Below are positions 1 to 7,965 of a DNA stretch of 64,000 bases, piece after piece. This DNA comes from Streptantibioticus ferralitis (GTDB lineage Bacteria > Actinomycetota > Actinomycetes > Streptomycetales > Streptomycetaceae): the NCBI RefSeq assembly GCF_029223525.1, contig NZ_JARHTQ010000013.1:124001-188000 (forward strand), read 5' to 3'. The translations under genes were made by a program, and so were the position numbers. Every line of letters begins with the position of its first letter. Position 1 is the stretch's first letter. Below the pieces are notes generated by a model. The model ran no database searches, was not told the DNA's origin, and was given only the letters and a program-made list of their open reading frames with translations.

Positions 1-777
1 CTTGAAGACCGGGAAGTTGCCGCGCTCGGAGCGGCCGTCCGAGGTGACCTCCTCGTTGGCCAGCACGGTGCCCAGGCCCGGGCACCAGTTGACCGGCGAG
101 TCGGAGGCGTAGGCCAGCCGGTAGTCGCTCAGGATGTCGGCGCGCTCGACGGCGGTCAGCGCGTCCCAGGGGCGGCCGTCCGGGGTCGGCCGGGCGCCCG
201 AGGTGAACTGCTCGACCAGTTCGTCGATCGGGCGGGCCTTACGCGCCTCGGGGTCGTACCAGGAGTTGAAGATCTGCAGGAAGATCCACTGGGTCCACTT
301 GTAGTAGCCCGGGTCGATGGTCGCGAAGGAGCGGCGCTTGTCATGCCCCAGGCCCAGGCGGCGCAGCTGTTCCTTCATGGTGGCCATGTTGGCCTCGGTG
401 GTCACCCGGGGGTGGGTGCCGGTCTGTACCGCGTACTGCTCGGCGGGCAGGCCGAAGGCGTCGAAGCCCAGCGTGTGCAGCACGTTGTGGCCGGTCATGC
501 GGTGGAAGCGGGCGAAGACATCGGTGGCGATGTAGCCCAGCGGGTGGCCTACGTGCAGTCCCGCGCCCGAGGGGTACGGGAACATGTCCATGATGAACTT
601 CTTCGGCAGGTCGGTGACCTCCGCCGGGCCGCCCAGCTCGCCGCCACGCGGGTTGGGGGCGTTGAAGGTGCCCTCCCGCTCCCAGAAGTCCTGCCAGCGG
701 GCCTCGACGTCGGCGGCCAGCTGGGCGGTGTAGCGGTGCGGCGCGGCCGCCTCGGCGGCGGGGGTGGTCTCGCTCAT
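1..777 (-). CDS. leuS: Leucyl-tRNA synthetase, N-terminal 259 residues (runs off the window)
   Basis: Class I aminoacyl-tRNA synthetase that charges tRNA-Leu in the cytoplasm. Reading leftwards from the ATG at 777, the protein has the HIGH-type signature as HVGHPLGY near residue 75, preceded by the family segment [10 protein letters not shown], and continues through [12 protein letters not shown] into the part that precedes the editing domain. The rest lies outside the window. Actinobacterial LeuS proteins are usually over 900 residues, so about a quarter is present. Upstream (882-967) lie a leucine-rich leader ORF and a hairpin with a U-run, which suggests transcription attenuation. The identification is secure; the regulation is inferred. 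Confidence 0.97.
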   Translation of the reverse strand, partial: MSETTPAAEAAAPHRYTAQLAADVEARWQDFWEREGTFNAPNPRGGELGGPAEVTDLPKKFIMDMFPYPSGAGLHVGHPLGYIATDVFARFHRMTGHNVLHTLGFDAFGLPAEQYAVQTGTHPRVTTEANMATMKEQLRRLGLGHDKRRSFATIDPGYYKWTQWIFLQIFNSWYDPEARKARPIDELVEQFTSGARPTPDGRPWDALTAVERADILSDYRLAYASDSPVNWCPGLGTVLANEEVTSDGRSERGNFPVFK

Positions 778-881
778 GTCCCTCGAAGCTCCATCGATGT
801 CATGACAGGCGTACGCCCGGTCTGCCTTCGGATCGTTTCGCCCGGACCCCGGCCCCACATCCAGACCCTGATCCGGAAACG

Positions 882-935
882 AAAAAACCCCTCGCACAGG
901 AGGGGACGCCGCACTGACTGTTTCCTCGTCAGCGC
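882..935 (-). promoter_or_regulatory. Candidate leucine attenuator upstream of leuS
   Basis: On the minus strand, just after the leader ORF, an 8-bp stem (928-935 with 911-918, one G-T pair) overlaps the leader stop codon. It is followed by a terminator hairpin, stem CCCCTC/GAGGGG (888-893 with 900-905), and then six U residues (882-887). A U-run is rare among terminators in this window. Leader-peptide attenuation is known for amino-acid genes in Actinobacteria. I could not define the antiterminator with certainty; one candidate pairs CGC and GAGG next to the leader stop with CCTC and GCG in the terminator. Confidence 0.7.
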
Positions 936-967
936 GGCTGGCTAAGCAGAAGGCGTACGGCACGCAT
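929..967 (-). CDS. Leader peptide with three consecutive Leu codons, upstream of leuS
   Basis: A 12-codon ORF, ATG at 967 to TGA at 929, encodes [12 protein letters not shown]. The three adjacent leucines are written CTT CTG CTT. CTT is rare in GC-rich streptomycete genes, so the codons look chosen to sense charged tRNA-Leu. A ribosome at the stop codon would cover the first hairpin of the attenuator. There is no clear Shine-Dalgarno sequence, but a TACCCT hexamer (976-981) lies about 8 nt upstream, so the message may be nearly leaderless. Size, codon content and position fit a classical attenuation leader; expression is untested. Confidence 0.65.
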   Translation of the reverse strand: MRAVRLLLSQPR

Positions 968-993
968 GGGCTCAGGGTACCCCAGTGCGGGAA

Positions 994-1023
994 GGGCCCG
1001 CACCGGTGTACCGGTGCGGGCCC
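994..1023 (-). terminator. Hairpin terminator after the sedolisin gene
   Basis: A perfect 13-bp inverted repeat (994-1006 with 1011-1023, loop TGTA) begins 27 bp after the sedolisin stop. It has no U-run, as is usual in streptomycetes. It ends only 26 bp before the leuS leader ATG, so any leuS promoter must overlap this hairpin or lie upstream of it. Confidence 0.75.
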
Positions 1024-1050
1024 CTACGCTCTGCGGTTGCGTGGTGCCGA

Positions 1051-2997
1051 TCAGTGGCCGTGCGGACGGTAGGAGTCCACGTAGCCGTCAGCGGGGCTGC
1101 CGACACCGGTGACGTTGTCGTAGCCGGACGTCGCGTTCAGCGAGCTGTCGTGGCCCAGGGTGCGCAGCGAGGTGATGAAGCCGCCCTTGGCGTCGAAGCC
1201 GTTCTTGAAGTCGACGCGCACATCGGCGATGGACTGGCCCTGGCCGAGCGGGTGGTCGGTCACGTCGTGGTACGCCGAGGTGCCGAACCGGTCGTAGATG
1301 CCCGGGTTGGCGAAGCCGATCGGCACGCCGCCGCGGGCCTGCTGGGCGAGCGCCTGGATCGCGGAGATCACCGGCGCGGCCAGCGAGGTGCCGCCGATGC
1401 GGTACTCGCTGTACTTGACCGAACCGTCGGGGAAGGTCTGCGACTGGCCGACCAGGAAGCCGGTGGACGGGTCGGCGACCGCCGAGATGTCCGGAACCAC
1501 GCGCTGCGGGGTGGCGCCGTTCTGCTTGCTCAGCGTGTCCGGCACGACACCGCGCTGGTAGAACGGCTGCGGGGTGAGCTTGCTGGTACCGCCGCCGGCC
1601 CCGTAGAGGTAGTTGCCGGGGAGCGCGGCCCAGTTCTTGCCGTCCGCGGAGAGCAGCGACTTGGTGGTGCCCCAGCCGGTCTCCCACTGGTACTTGTCGC
1701 CCTTGCCCATGGCCAGCGAGGTGCCGCCGACCGCGGTGGCCCAGGCGGAGTTGGCCGGGGTGTCGACCTGCTTCGTACCGGTGTTGGCGACCTCGTCACC
1801 GTTGTCACCGGAGGAGAAGTAGAAGCCGATGCCCTCAACGGCGCCCTGCTGGAAGACCTGGTCGTAGGCCGCGGCCACGTCCGGGGTCTCGTTGGCCTCC
1901 ACATCGCCCCAGGAGTTGGAGACGATGTCGGCGAGGCGGTTGTCGACGACCTTGTTGAGGCTGTCGAGCAGGTCGGCGTCGTTGCAGGAGGCCGCGCCGG
2001 CGTAGACGATGTCGGCGGCCGGGGCGACCGCGTGCACCGCTTCGACGTCCAGCGTCTCCTCGCCGTACCAGCCGGCTGCCTTGCAGGTGTCGATGCTGTT
2101 GTAGGCGGTCGGCAGTACCTGGCTGAACTGGCCGGTCCGGTAGGCCGCGTCACCGTTGCGCTTGGCGTACTCCGCGGCGTCCTTGGCGATGTACGGGGAG
2201 GCGTACGCGTCGGTGATGGCGACGGTCACACCCTTGCCCGTGTAGCCCTTGGCACCGTAGGCGGCACGCAGTTGCTTACCGGTGTAGCCCTTGATGACGT
2301 AGGGCGCGGAACCGCCGTACGCCTTGGGCAGGCCCTTGGCGACGTTCGAGCCGTAGTACGAGGAGAACGGCCCGGCCTGGCGGGCGACGGCCTCCGGCGG
2401 GGGCAGGTCGTCGTGCTTGGACTGCTTGGGGGCGTTGTCCAGGCCGGTGATGGTGAGCACCGCGCCGTCGAGCGAGGCCGGCACGGAGGCGGCCTGCGCG
2501 GGGGCGTGGTAGATCTGGCCGTCCTTGGAGTAGTTGCGCAGCTCCGTGTTGAAGGCCTTCTCGACGGCGGACTTGCCGCCGCTCACCGATATGTAGTGCT
2601 GGTTGGAACCGGTCACCGTGAGGCCGGAGTTCTTCAGCCAGGCGGTGACCTCGGCTATCTGCTGCTTGGTCGAGCCGAAACGCTCCTGCACCTGCTTGGC
2701 GGTCAGGTACTTGCCGTAGCTGGCCGACGTGGGGTCGGAGACCGCCCGCGCGTAGTCCGCGAGGCCCTTGGCGTCCTTACCCGCGAGGTAGACGCGAGCG
2801 TTCACCGTGGTCGAACCGGCGGCGGTGCCGTGGTCGGCCCGTGCGGTCGCCCACAGGGGCTTGGTGTTGGTCAGCACCTGCCGGTTGTTCGAGTCGGCTT
2901 GGGCCGTGGGTACACCCATCGCCAAAGCGCCGGCCACCAGCGGCAGCGTGGCTGCCACCGCCAGCCCGGCGCGCGTTCTGTGACGAACAAGCTTCAT
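1051..2997 (-). CDS. Secreted S53 (sedolisin/kumamolisin family) serine-carboxyl peptidase
   Basis: Extracellular acid endopeptidase of the sedolisin family, 648 residues from the ATG at 2997, which has a GGGGG ribosome site; upstream in-frame Met codons precede no signal peptide. A signal peptide (MKLVRHRTR, hydrophobic core, cleavage after AQA about residue 34) is followed by a pro-kumamolisin activation domain to about residue 190. The catalytic domain has Glu313 and Asp317 in GEETLD, an SSGDNG segment near 398 and the nucleophile Ser538 in GGTSLAAP. The C-terminal DNVTGVGSP segment fits the calcium site. It is monocistronic with its own terminator. Substrates cannot be told from the sequence. 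Confidence 0.95.
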   Translation of the reverse strand: MKLVRHRTRAGLAVAATLPLVAGALAMGVPTAQADSNNRQVLTNTKPLWATARADHGTAAGSTTVNARVYLAGKDAKGLADYARAVSDPTSASYGKYLTAKQVQERFGSTKQQIAEVTAWLKNSGLTVTGSNQHYISVSGGKSAVEKAFNTELRNYSKDGQIYHAPAQAASVPASLDGAVLTITGLDNAPKQSKHDDLPPPEAVARQAGPFSSYYGSNVAKGLPKAYGGSAPYVIKGYTGKQLRAAYGAKGYTGKGVTVAITDAYASPYIAKDAAEYAKRNGDAAYRTGQFSQVLPTAYNSIDTCKAAGWYGEETLDVEAVHAVAPAADIVYAGAASCNDADLLDSLNKVVDNRLADIVSNSWGDVEANETPDVAAAYDQVFQQGAVEGIGFYFSSGDNGDEVANTGTKQVDTPANSAWATAVGGTSLAMGKGDKYQWETGWGTTKSLLSADGKNWAALPGNYLYGAGGGTSKLTPQPFYQRGVVPDTLSKQNGATPQRVVPDISAVADPSTGFLVGQSQTFPDGSVKYSEYRIGGTSLAAPVISAIQALAQQARGGVPIGFANPGIYDRFGTSAYHDVTDHPLGQGQSIADVRVDFKNGFDAKGGFITSLRTLGHDSSLNATSGYDNVTGVGSPADGYVDSYRPHGH

Positions 2998-3356
2998 GAA
3001 ACCCCCAAAGAGACACGAATGGTCACGGCACGCTCGCGCGACCCGGAGCGCGTTCACCGAATAGCGGTGAGGTGCATGCCGTAAGGCCAAACTCTGGCGC
3101 TGATCTGTTCACGTCAGGGGAATGGTTACGTCAAGAAATGGTCAAGTGGACGTAATGACCGGGAAGTTGGAGTGGCCCTTGACGGGCAGTTGGCGCAGGG
3201 AAGCGGAAGAGGCGGTTCCGTACGGCAGTTGACAGGTTCCCGGCTGGGACTGCCGTCCGCAAGACCAATGAACCGACGCTAGCAGCGCGACGCGACGCTC
3301 GACCGCGTTTACCGCAACTCCCCACCGGTCCGGACGAATCAGCCTAGACATTCACC
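2998..3356. other. Divergent intergenic region, sedolisin and membrane-protein promoters
   Basis: About 360 bp with no convincing gene. The ATG at 3357 has no Shine-Dalgarno sequence, but TAGACA (3345-3350) ends 6 bp before it, a spacing that fits a leaderless transcript; I see no good -35. On the other strand the sedolisin ATG has a G-rich ribosome site, and TTGAC-like hexamers at 3125-3155 are possible promoter parts. Confidence 0.35.
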
Positions 3357-4205
3357 ATGCCTACGCATCGACACCGCCCGGGCGCCCGCCGACGGCCGCC
3401 CGCGCGCCCCGGCTCGACCGGACCCACCGGTTTACCCAAGCGGTACGTACCCATCGTGTGCGCGGGCGCGCTCGCCACCGCGGCGGCCACCCTGTTGCTC
3501 GCGCTCCCCCTGCACCCCCACACCGGCGCGCGCTCCCTGCTCGACACCTACGCGGGGGTCGGCGCACTGCTGTCACTGACCGCGACCGTGGTGTGGGGCC
3601 TGGTCAGCACGAGTACCCGCGCGCTCGGCCCGCGTCAGCGGCTGTTGGCACAGGCCGTGCACCGCGCGGCCACGGTCGCGTCGCTGGGTTTCCTCGCGCT
3701 GCACATCGCCGTCAAGGTCGCCGAGCGGCACACCACGCTTATGGAAGGACTCATTCCGTCCGGGGTGGGCGGACGGGCGCTGCTCATCGGACTGGGCACG
3801 CTCTCCGCATACCTTCTGCTGCTGGCGACCGCCACGGGTGTGCTGCGTGGGGCGTTCGCCGCGCGCGGCCGGCCGGTTCGCTGGCGAGTACTGCACGCTT
3901 GCGCGTATCCGGCGTGGTTCACCGCCGTGGTGCACGGTCTGAAGTCGGGCCGCACGGCAGCGGGTTGGGTGGTCGCCTGCTACGCGGTCTGCCTGGTGGC
4001 CGTGGGCGCGGCGCTCGTCGTACGGGCCGCCCGGAGCGGGACTCCGGACCGGGCGCGCTTCGGCGGGCGGCGCAGGCCGCACCGCGCAGGGGGGCGCAAA
4101 GCGCAGCGCAGCGCCCCGGCGGCGGACCGGTCGCCGTCCATGGCCTCCGCCGCCGCCGCGCCGGGCCGTCGGCAGATCGATCAGCCGATGGGCAATCCAC
4201 GCTGA
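3357..4205 (+). CDS. Multi-pass membrane protein, probable b-type haem / ferric-reductase-like
   Basis: A 282-residue protein with a basic N-terminus, about five to six hydrophobic segments between residues 25 and 225, and a basic, disordered tail. Histidines inside or at the ends of the helices (VHRAATVASLGFLALH and LHACAYPAWFTAVVHG) are spaced as in cytochrome b561 or ferric-reductase-like transmembrane domains, so haem binding and electron transfer across the membrane are likely. The next gene, overlapping its stop codon, is a decayed NuoF/ferredoxin-type gene that would have supplied the cytoplasmic electron donor. The frame is intact although the partner is dead. The haem assignment is inference. 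Confidence 0.7.
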   Translation: MPTHRHRPGARRRPPARPGSTGPTGLPKRYVPIVCAGALATAAATLLLALPLHPHTGARSLLDTYAGVGALLSLTATVVWGLVSTSTRALGPRQRLLAQAVHRAATVASLGFLALHIAVKVAERHTTLMEGLIPSGVGGRALLIGLGTLSAYLLLLATATGVLRGAFAARGRPVRWRVLHACAYPAWFTAVVHGLKSGRTAAGWVVACYAVCLVAVGAALVVRAARSGTPDRARFGGRRRPHRAGGRKAQRSAPAADRSPSMASAAAAPGRRQIDQPMGNPR

Positions 4206-5095
4206 CCGACCTGTCCCCCACACTCGCCCGCGCCGCGCCCCTGCCCGGCGTGTCGGCCGTCGGCGCACCGCGGCCGACCGCCGGTCCGCACCTCGCGCCG
4301 CGGCTGGATCGGGCGGCGCACCTGTCCGTCCACGGCTCGCTACCGCCGCTCACCCCCTCCGCGCTGGGGGCGCCGGCCAGGCGATCGACCTACGGGGGCG
4401 CGGTGGCGCCGCCTTCCCAATCGCCCGCAAGCTGCGCACCGTGAGCGACGCCGCCCGGGCCAGGGCCTCCCGGACCGCGGTGGTGGTCAACGGCCGCGAG
4501 GGCGAGCCCGCCTGCGCCAAGGACACCGTGCCGCTCACCCGGGCCCCGCACCTGGTGCTGGACGGCGCACCGCTGGCGCCCGGTCCGTGCCCGCTGAGCG
4601 AGACGCTGCGGGTGGCGCGCTGGCTGGCCGGGCAGTCCGCGGGCCAGTGCGGTCCTTGCCGCGATGGGCTGCCCGGGCTCGCCGATGCGCTGGCGGACCT
4701 GCTGGACGGCGGCGGGCCGGGGGCGCTTGAGGGGGTACGGCAGGCGGCACGGGCAGTCAGTGGGCGCGGTGCGTGCAAACCTCCGGACGGCTCGTCTCGT
4801 TTCGTGCTGTCCGCGCTGGCCGCCTTCACCGACGACCTGGCGTCACATGTGCTCGGCGGGGGCTGTGGACGCCCCACGGCGGTCCTGCTGCCCGCCGCCG
4901 CACCAGGCTCCCGGACGGCGGCTCGCGGTGGACTGGACGCTGTGCGAGGGGCACGGCCTGTGCGCCGACGTACCGCCGGAAGCCGTGCGGCTGGACCCGG
5001 ACGGCTTCCGGTGCTCGTCGACGGACCGCTACCCGGGCACCTGACGGGCGGTGCGGCGCTGCCCGGCCCTGGCGCCGCGCCTGGAAGAGCAGTGA
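4202..5095 (+). pseudogene. Decayed NuoF-like (NADH dehydrogenase 51-kDa type) gene with ferredoxin C-terminus
   Basis: Homology runs through alternating frames: LTDLSPTLARAAPLPGVSA from 4202; then, one frame over, IDLRGRGGAAFPIARKLR and VVVNGREGEPACAKDT (from about 4366); SAGQCGPCRDGLPG and SGRGACKPPDGSSRF; a new frame with RRLAVDWTLCEGHGLCAD (about 4908-5010); back with PVLVDGPLPGHLTG; then RRCPALAPRLEEQ to a TGA at 5093. That is four frameshifts. In addition LVLDGA (about 4560) jumps almost directly to CPLSETLRVARW, so the central FMN/NAD-binding part, roughly 190 codons in intact homologues as I recall them, is deleted. The start would be CTG at 4202, overlapping the upstream stop. Originally it probably fed electrons to the preceding membrane protein. 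Confidence 0.88.
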
Positions 5096-5126
5096 CCGCA
5101 GTCACACGAACGGCGTGATTCCAACG

Positions 5127-5158
5127 CGAACGGGCCACCCTTGCGGGTGGCCCGTTCG
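5127..5158 (-). terminator. Terminator of the first tRNA-Ala gene
   Basis: A strong inverted repeat, CGAACGGGCCACCC / GGGTGGCCCGTTCG, with a short loop lies 14-45 bp beyond the tRNA 3' end. It could also stop transcripts coming from the decayed gene on the other strand. Confidence 0.75.
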
Positions 5159-5171
5159 ATTCCATCTCCTG

Positions 5172-5244
<73 letters not shown>

Positions 5245-5446
5245 AGGTCTTGCCGCTCTGCCGGGAACTCCCGGCGACTCGGTAAACATTACACGGTGTG
5301 GGGGACCTTTCGCCAAATCGATCCGGCGACCGCCCTCTGCTGTCCGCCCCCTCCAAAAGGTACTGTCGGCCTTCCGTGCCGCCCGGCCCAAGACCCGGAC
5401 CACAGGACCGGCCGAGCCACGCCCCGGACCCCAGGAGCCACTCACC

Positions 5447-6805
5447 GTGACCGCGACGCAGCCGACCTCGGACCCGCGCACCGTCGCGCTGAGGGCGTTC
5501 ACAGCGCGCCGCCCGACCATGATCGCCGCCCTGGCCTGCCTGGTGTCGTTCACCGGCTTCTGGATCGCGCAGCGCGCCGCGCATGTCTCGATGATCGACC
5601 TCATGGTGTACCGGGCCGAGGGCTGGACCGTGCGCACCGGCCGCGACCTGTACACGATGGTGGCCACCGAGGCCAATCTGCCGACCACCTACCCGCCGTT
5701 CGCCGCGATGCTCTTCGCGCCCCTGACGTGGCTCGGCGTCCCGGCGATGCGGACCCTGGCCACGGCGGCCAACCTCGGACTGCTGCTGGTCGTTGTGCAT
5801 CTGTCGCTGCGGTTGGTCGGCCGGCCGCAGCGCGTGCCGCGTGCCGCGACGACCTTCGCCGTGGCCGCCGTGGCCGTGTGGTGCGAACCGGTGTGGACGA
5901 CGCTGCGGTACGGGCAGATCAACCTCCTGCTCGCGGTGCTGGTGCTGTGGGATCTGACCCGGCGCGCGGGCCACCGCTGGGCCGGGGTCGGCATCGGCGT
6001 GGCAGCCGGGATCAAACTGACCCCGGCGCTGTTCGCCGCCTTCCTCGCGCTCGTCGGCGCCGCCCAGGGCTGGCGCCGGCTGCGTACCGGCCGCGGGGTG
6101 TGGAATCCGTCGCTGCGCCGGGCCGCGGTGGCGGTCGCCGCCTTCGCGGCGACGGTGAGCGTGGCGGCGGTGGCGCTGCCGCGCGACTCGCACAACTTCT
6201 GGACCCGGATGGTCTTCGAGGCCAGCCGGGTCGGCCATACCGAGGAGACCGCCAACCAGTCCGTACGCGGCGTGCTCGCCCGCGCACTGCACACGCCGGA
6301 TCCCAGCGCGTCATGGCTGGTCACGGCGGCGGTGATCGGGGTTCTCGGGCTGGCGGTCGCGGTGGCGGCCGCGCTGGCCGGCGACCGGCTGCCGTCGGGG
6401 GCCGCCTGGGCGGCCTGCGCCTGCGCGGTCACAGCGCTGCTGGTCAGCCCGGTGTCCTGGTCGCATCACTGGGTGTGGTGCGTGCCGATGGTGCTGCTGC
6501 TCGCCTCGGAGGCCCTGCGGCGCCGCGATCCGCTGTGGCGCATCGGAGCCGCCCTGACCGGGCTGCTGTTCTGCTCCTTCCTGCTGTGGGCGGTGCCGCA
6601 CACTCCCGGCCGCCGCTTCGAACTGCACCAGAACGCCGGGGAGATGCTGCTCTCCGCCGTCTATCCGCTGGCCGGCCTGGCGTTCCTGGCGGTCGCCGGA
6701 ACGCAGGCGGTACGGGCCCTGCGCACACCGCGCGACCACCCTCGTGCGGTCATTCCAGCCCAGTCCCGCGGACGGCGGAGCGACCAGGCGTACGCCGACC
6801 GCTGA
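5447..6805 (+). CDS. GT87-type membrane mannosyltransferase (DUF2029)
   Basis: A 452-residue polytopic protein of the GT87 family, which in Actinobacteria transfers mannose from polyprenyl-phosphate-mannose to cell-envelope glycans (alpha-1,2-mannosyltransferase of the PimE type). Visible family marks are the DLMVYR motif in the first loop (about residue 51), TYPPFAAMLFAPL (about 86), the RYGQINLLLAVLV segment (about 158), GIKLTPALFA (about 187), and SPVSWSHHWVW (about 339). About ten hydrophobic segments follow the catalytic loop. The GTG start at 5447 has CCAGGAG ten bases upstream. It stands alone, facing the truncated MFS gene. The acceptor is unknown. Confidence 0.85.
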   Translation: MTATQPTSDPRTVALRAFTARRPTMIAALACLVSFTGFWIAQRAAHVSMIDLMVYRAEGWTVRTGRDLYTMVATEANLPTTYPPFAAMLFAPLTWLGVPAMRTLATAANLGLLLVVVHLSLRLVGRPQRVPRAATTFAVAAVAVWCEPVWTTLRYGQINLLLAVLVLWDLTRRAGHRWAGVGIGVAAGIKLTPALFAAFLALVGAAQGWRRLRTGRGVWNPSLRRAAVAVAAFAATVSVAAVALPRDSHNFWTRMVFEASRVGHTEETANQSVRGVLARALHTPDPSASWLVTAAVIGVLGLAVAVAAALAGDRLPSGAAWAACACAVTALLVSPVSWSHHWVWCVPMVLLLASEALRRRDPLWRIGAALTGLLFCSFLLWAVPHTPGRRFELHQNAGEMLLSAVYPLAGLAFLAVAGTQAVRALRTPRDHPRAVIPAQSRGRRSDQAYADR

Positions 6806-7477
6806 TCAGCGTCTGTGTGACGCCCCGGCCAGCGCCCCCAGCAGCGCGGTACCGGCCAGCGCCACCGCCGTCACCCACACGCCCAGCGCGGAAGCATGTG
6901 CTCCGGCCGATCCGGAACGGGCGTAGTAAGAAACCCGGTTGAGGTACAGCGTGCCCAACGTGGCGATGCCGACCAACTGGCCGAGCTGGGTGACGGTCAC
7001 CAGCAGCCCGCTGGCGTCGGCGGCGTCCTGCGCCGGCACGCTCCCCAGCGCCCGGGTGAGGTTCGGGCTGTACGCGAACCCCACGCCCAGCCCGGCGGCC
7101 GCCATGGCCGCGTAGAGCCACGCACCGCCGCTGCCGCCGTCCCGTAGCAGCAGCCCGCACAGTACGCAGGCCGAGCCCGCGATGACGAAGCCGGACGGCA
7201 CCAGTGCGGCGTGCCAACGCTCCGTCATCCGCCGCCAGTTGAGACCGACCGCGCCGAGGGCGAGCGCGGCGGGCGCGAACAACAACCCGGCGTGCAGCGC
7301 GTCGCGGCCGAGGCCGGACTGCAGATGCAGCGCGAAGGAGAACATCAGCCCGGCGTTGAGGGCCATGACCAGACCGATCTGCACCACAGCGGTGCGTATC
7401 CCGGGAGCCCGGAACACCCGCGCCGAGATCAGTGGAGTGCCCCCGCGCCGTGCGACGTGGCGCCACCGGGCGGCGAG
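6806..7477 (-). pseudogene. C-terminal half of an MFS (DHA2-type) drug exporter, 5' end deleted
   Basis: The frame is open from just after a TGA (7478-7480) to the stop at 6806. It starts in the middle of a typical MFS loop (RWRHVARRGGTPLISARVF) and then gives six hydrophobic segments with family motifs such as LMFSFALHLQSGLG and GLGVGFAYSPNLTRAL. DHA2-type transporters have 14 helices in about 470 residues; only the last six are here. The first in-frame ATG is at 7417, with no ribosome site. The upstream end meets, within about 15 bp, the truncated 5' end of an opposite-strand regulator gene, so one deletion seems to have removed both 5' halves and their shared promoter. Confidence 0.85.
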
Positions 7478-7707
7478 TCAAGATCATCGACTATCCGGGG
7501 GTGGGCGAACTGCGCCTGGTGTCAACCTCGTTGGCGATCGACGGCATGCCGGAACACCGCATCGTCGTCTACAACCCGGAGGACGAGGACACCCACACCC
7601 GCCTTGAGCAACTCCGCACCCTGGACGACCCGGTGATCGGCTGCCCGGTACGCGGCCGCCCGGTCTCCCGCATCCTGGCGGAACGCGAGAAGGCCCGGGA
7701 GGGGTAG
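7468..7707 (+). pseudogene. C-terminal fragment of an MmyB-type XRE regulator, HTH lost
   Basis: From about 7468 the frame reads TGRRVKIIDYPGVGELRLVS, then IVVYNPEDEDTHTRLEQL, and ends after about 80 residues. This matches the end of the MmyB-like ligand-binding domain of streptomycete regulators of about 280 residues that carry an N-terminal helix-turn-helix. The DNA-binding domain and most of the sensor domain are missing. A GTG at 7432 could open the frame but lies in sequence belonging to the opposing transporter fragment. Such regulators are commonly divergent from an MFS gene, which fits the arrangement left here. Confidence 0.8.
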
Positions 7708-7775
7708 CGCCGGTCCGGCGGGGCCTCCGGCCCGAAGAGCGACGGGGGCGCGGCCTCAACAAGACCGCATGACAA

Positions 7776-7802
7776 AACGGGCCATCCATTGGATGACCCG
7801 TT
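7776..7802 (-). terminator. Terminator of the second tRNA-Ala gene
   Basis: The inverted repeat AACGGGCCATCC / GGATGACCCGTT, with one mismatched position and a short loop, starts a few bases past the tRNA 3' end. Confidence 0.65.
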
Positions 7803-7806
7803 GCTG

Positions 7807-7879
<73 letters not shown>

Positions 7880-7965
7880 GCTGTTCTCAGCTTGTCTCCT
7901 TGCCGGGAACGAGTAGAAGCTTAGCCGGTGACCTGCTGATTCGCGAAATCGGCGGTCAGCGCCGG

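Noticed and set aside
985-3084. A 699-residue plus-strand ORF opposite the sedolisin gene
   Set aside because: Shadow of a GC-rich gene: the reverse frame is full of Val/Gly/Arg and shows no domain, while the minus strand has a complete signal-peptide sedolisin with its active-site motifs.
3131-3325. Small minus-strand ORF in the sedolisin/membrane-gene gap
   Set aside because: 64 residues, Arg/Ser-rich, no ribosome site and no family; overlapping frames of similar length exist, as expected by chance in GC-rich DNA.
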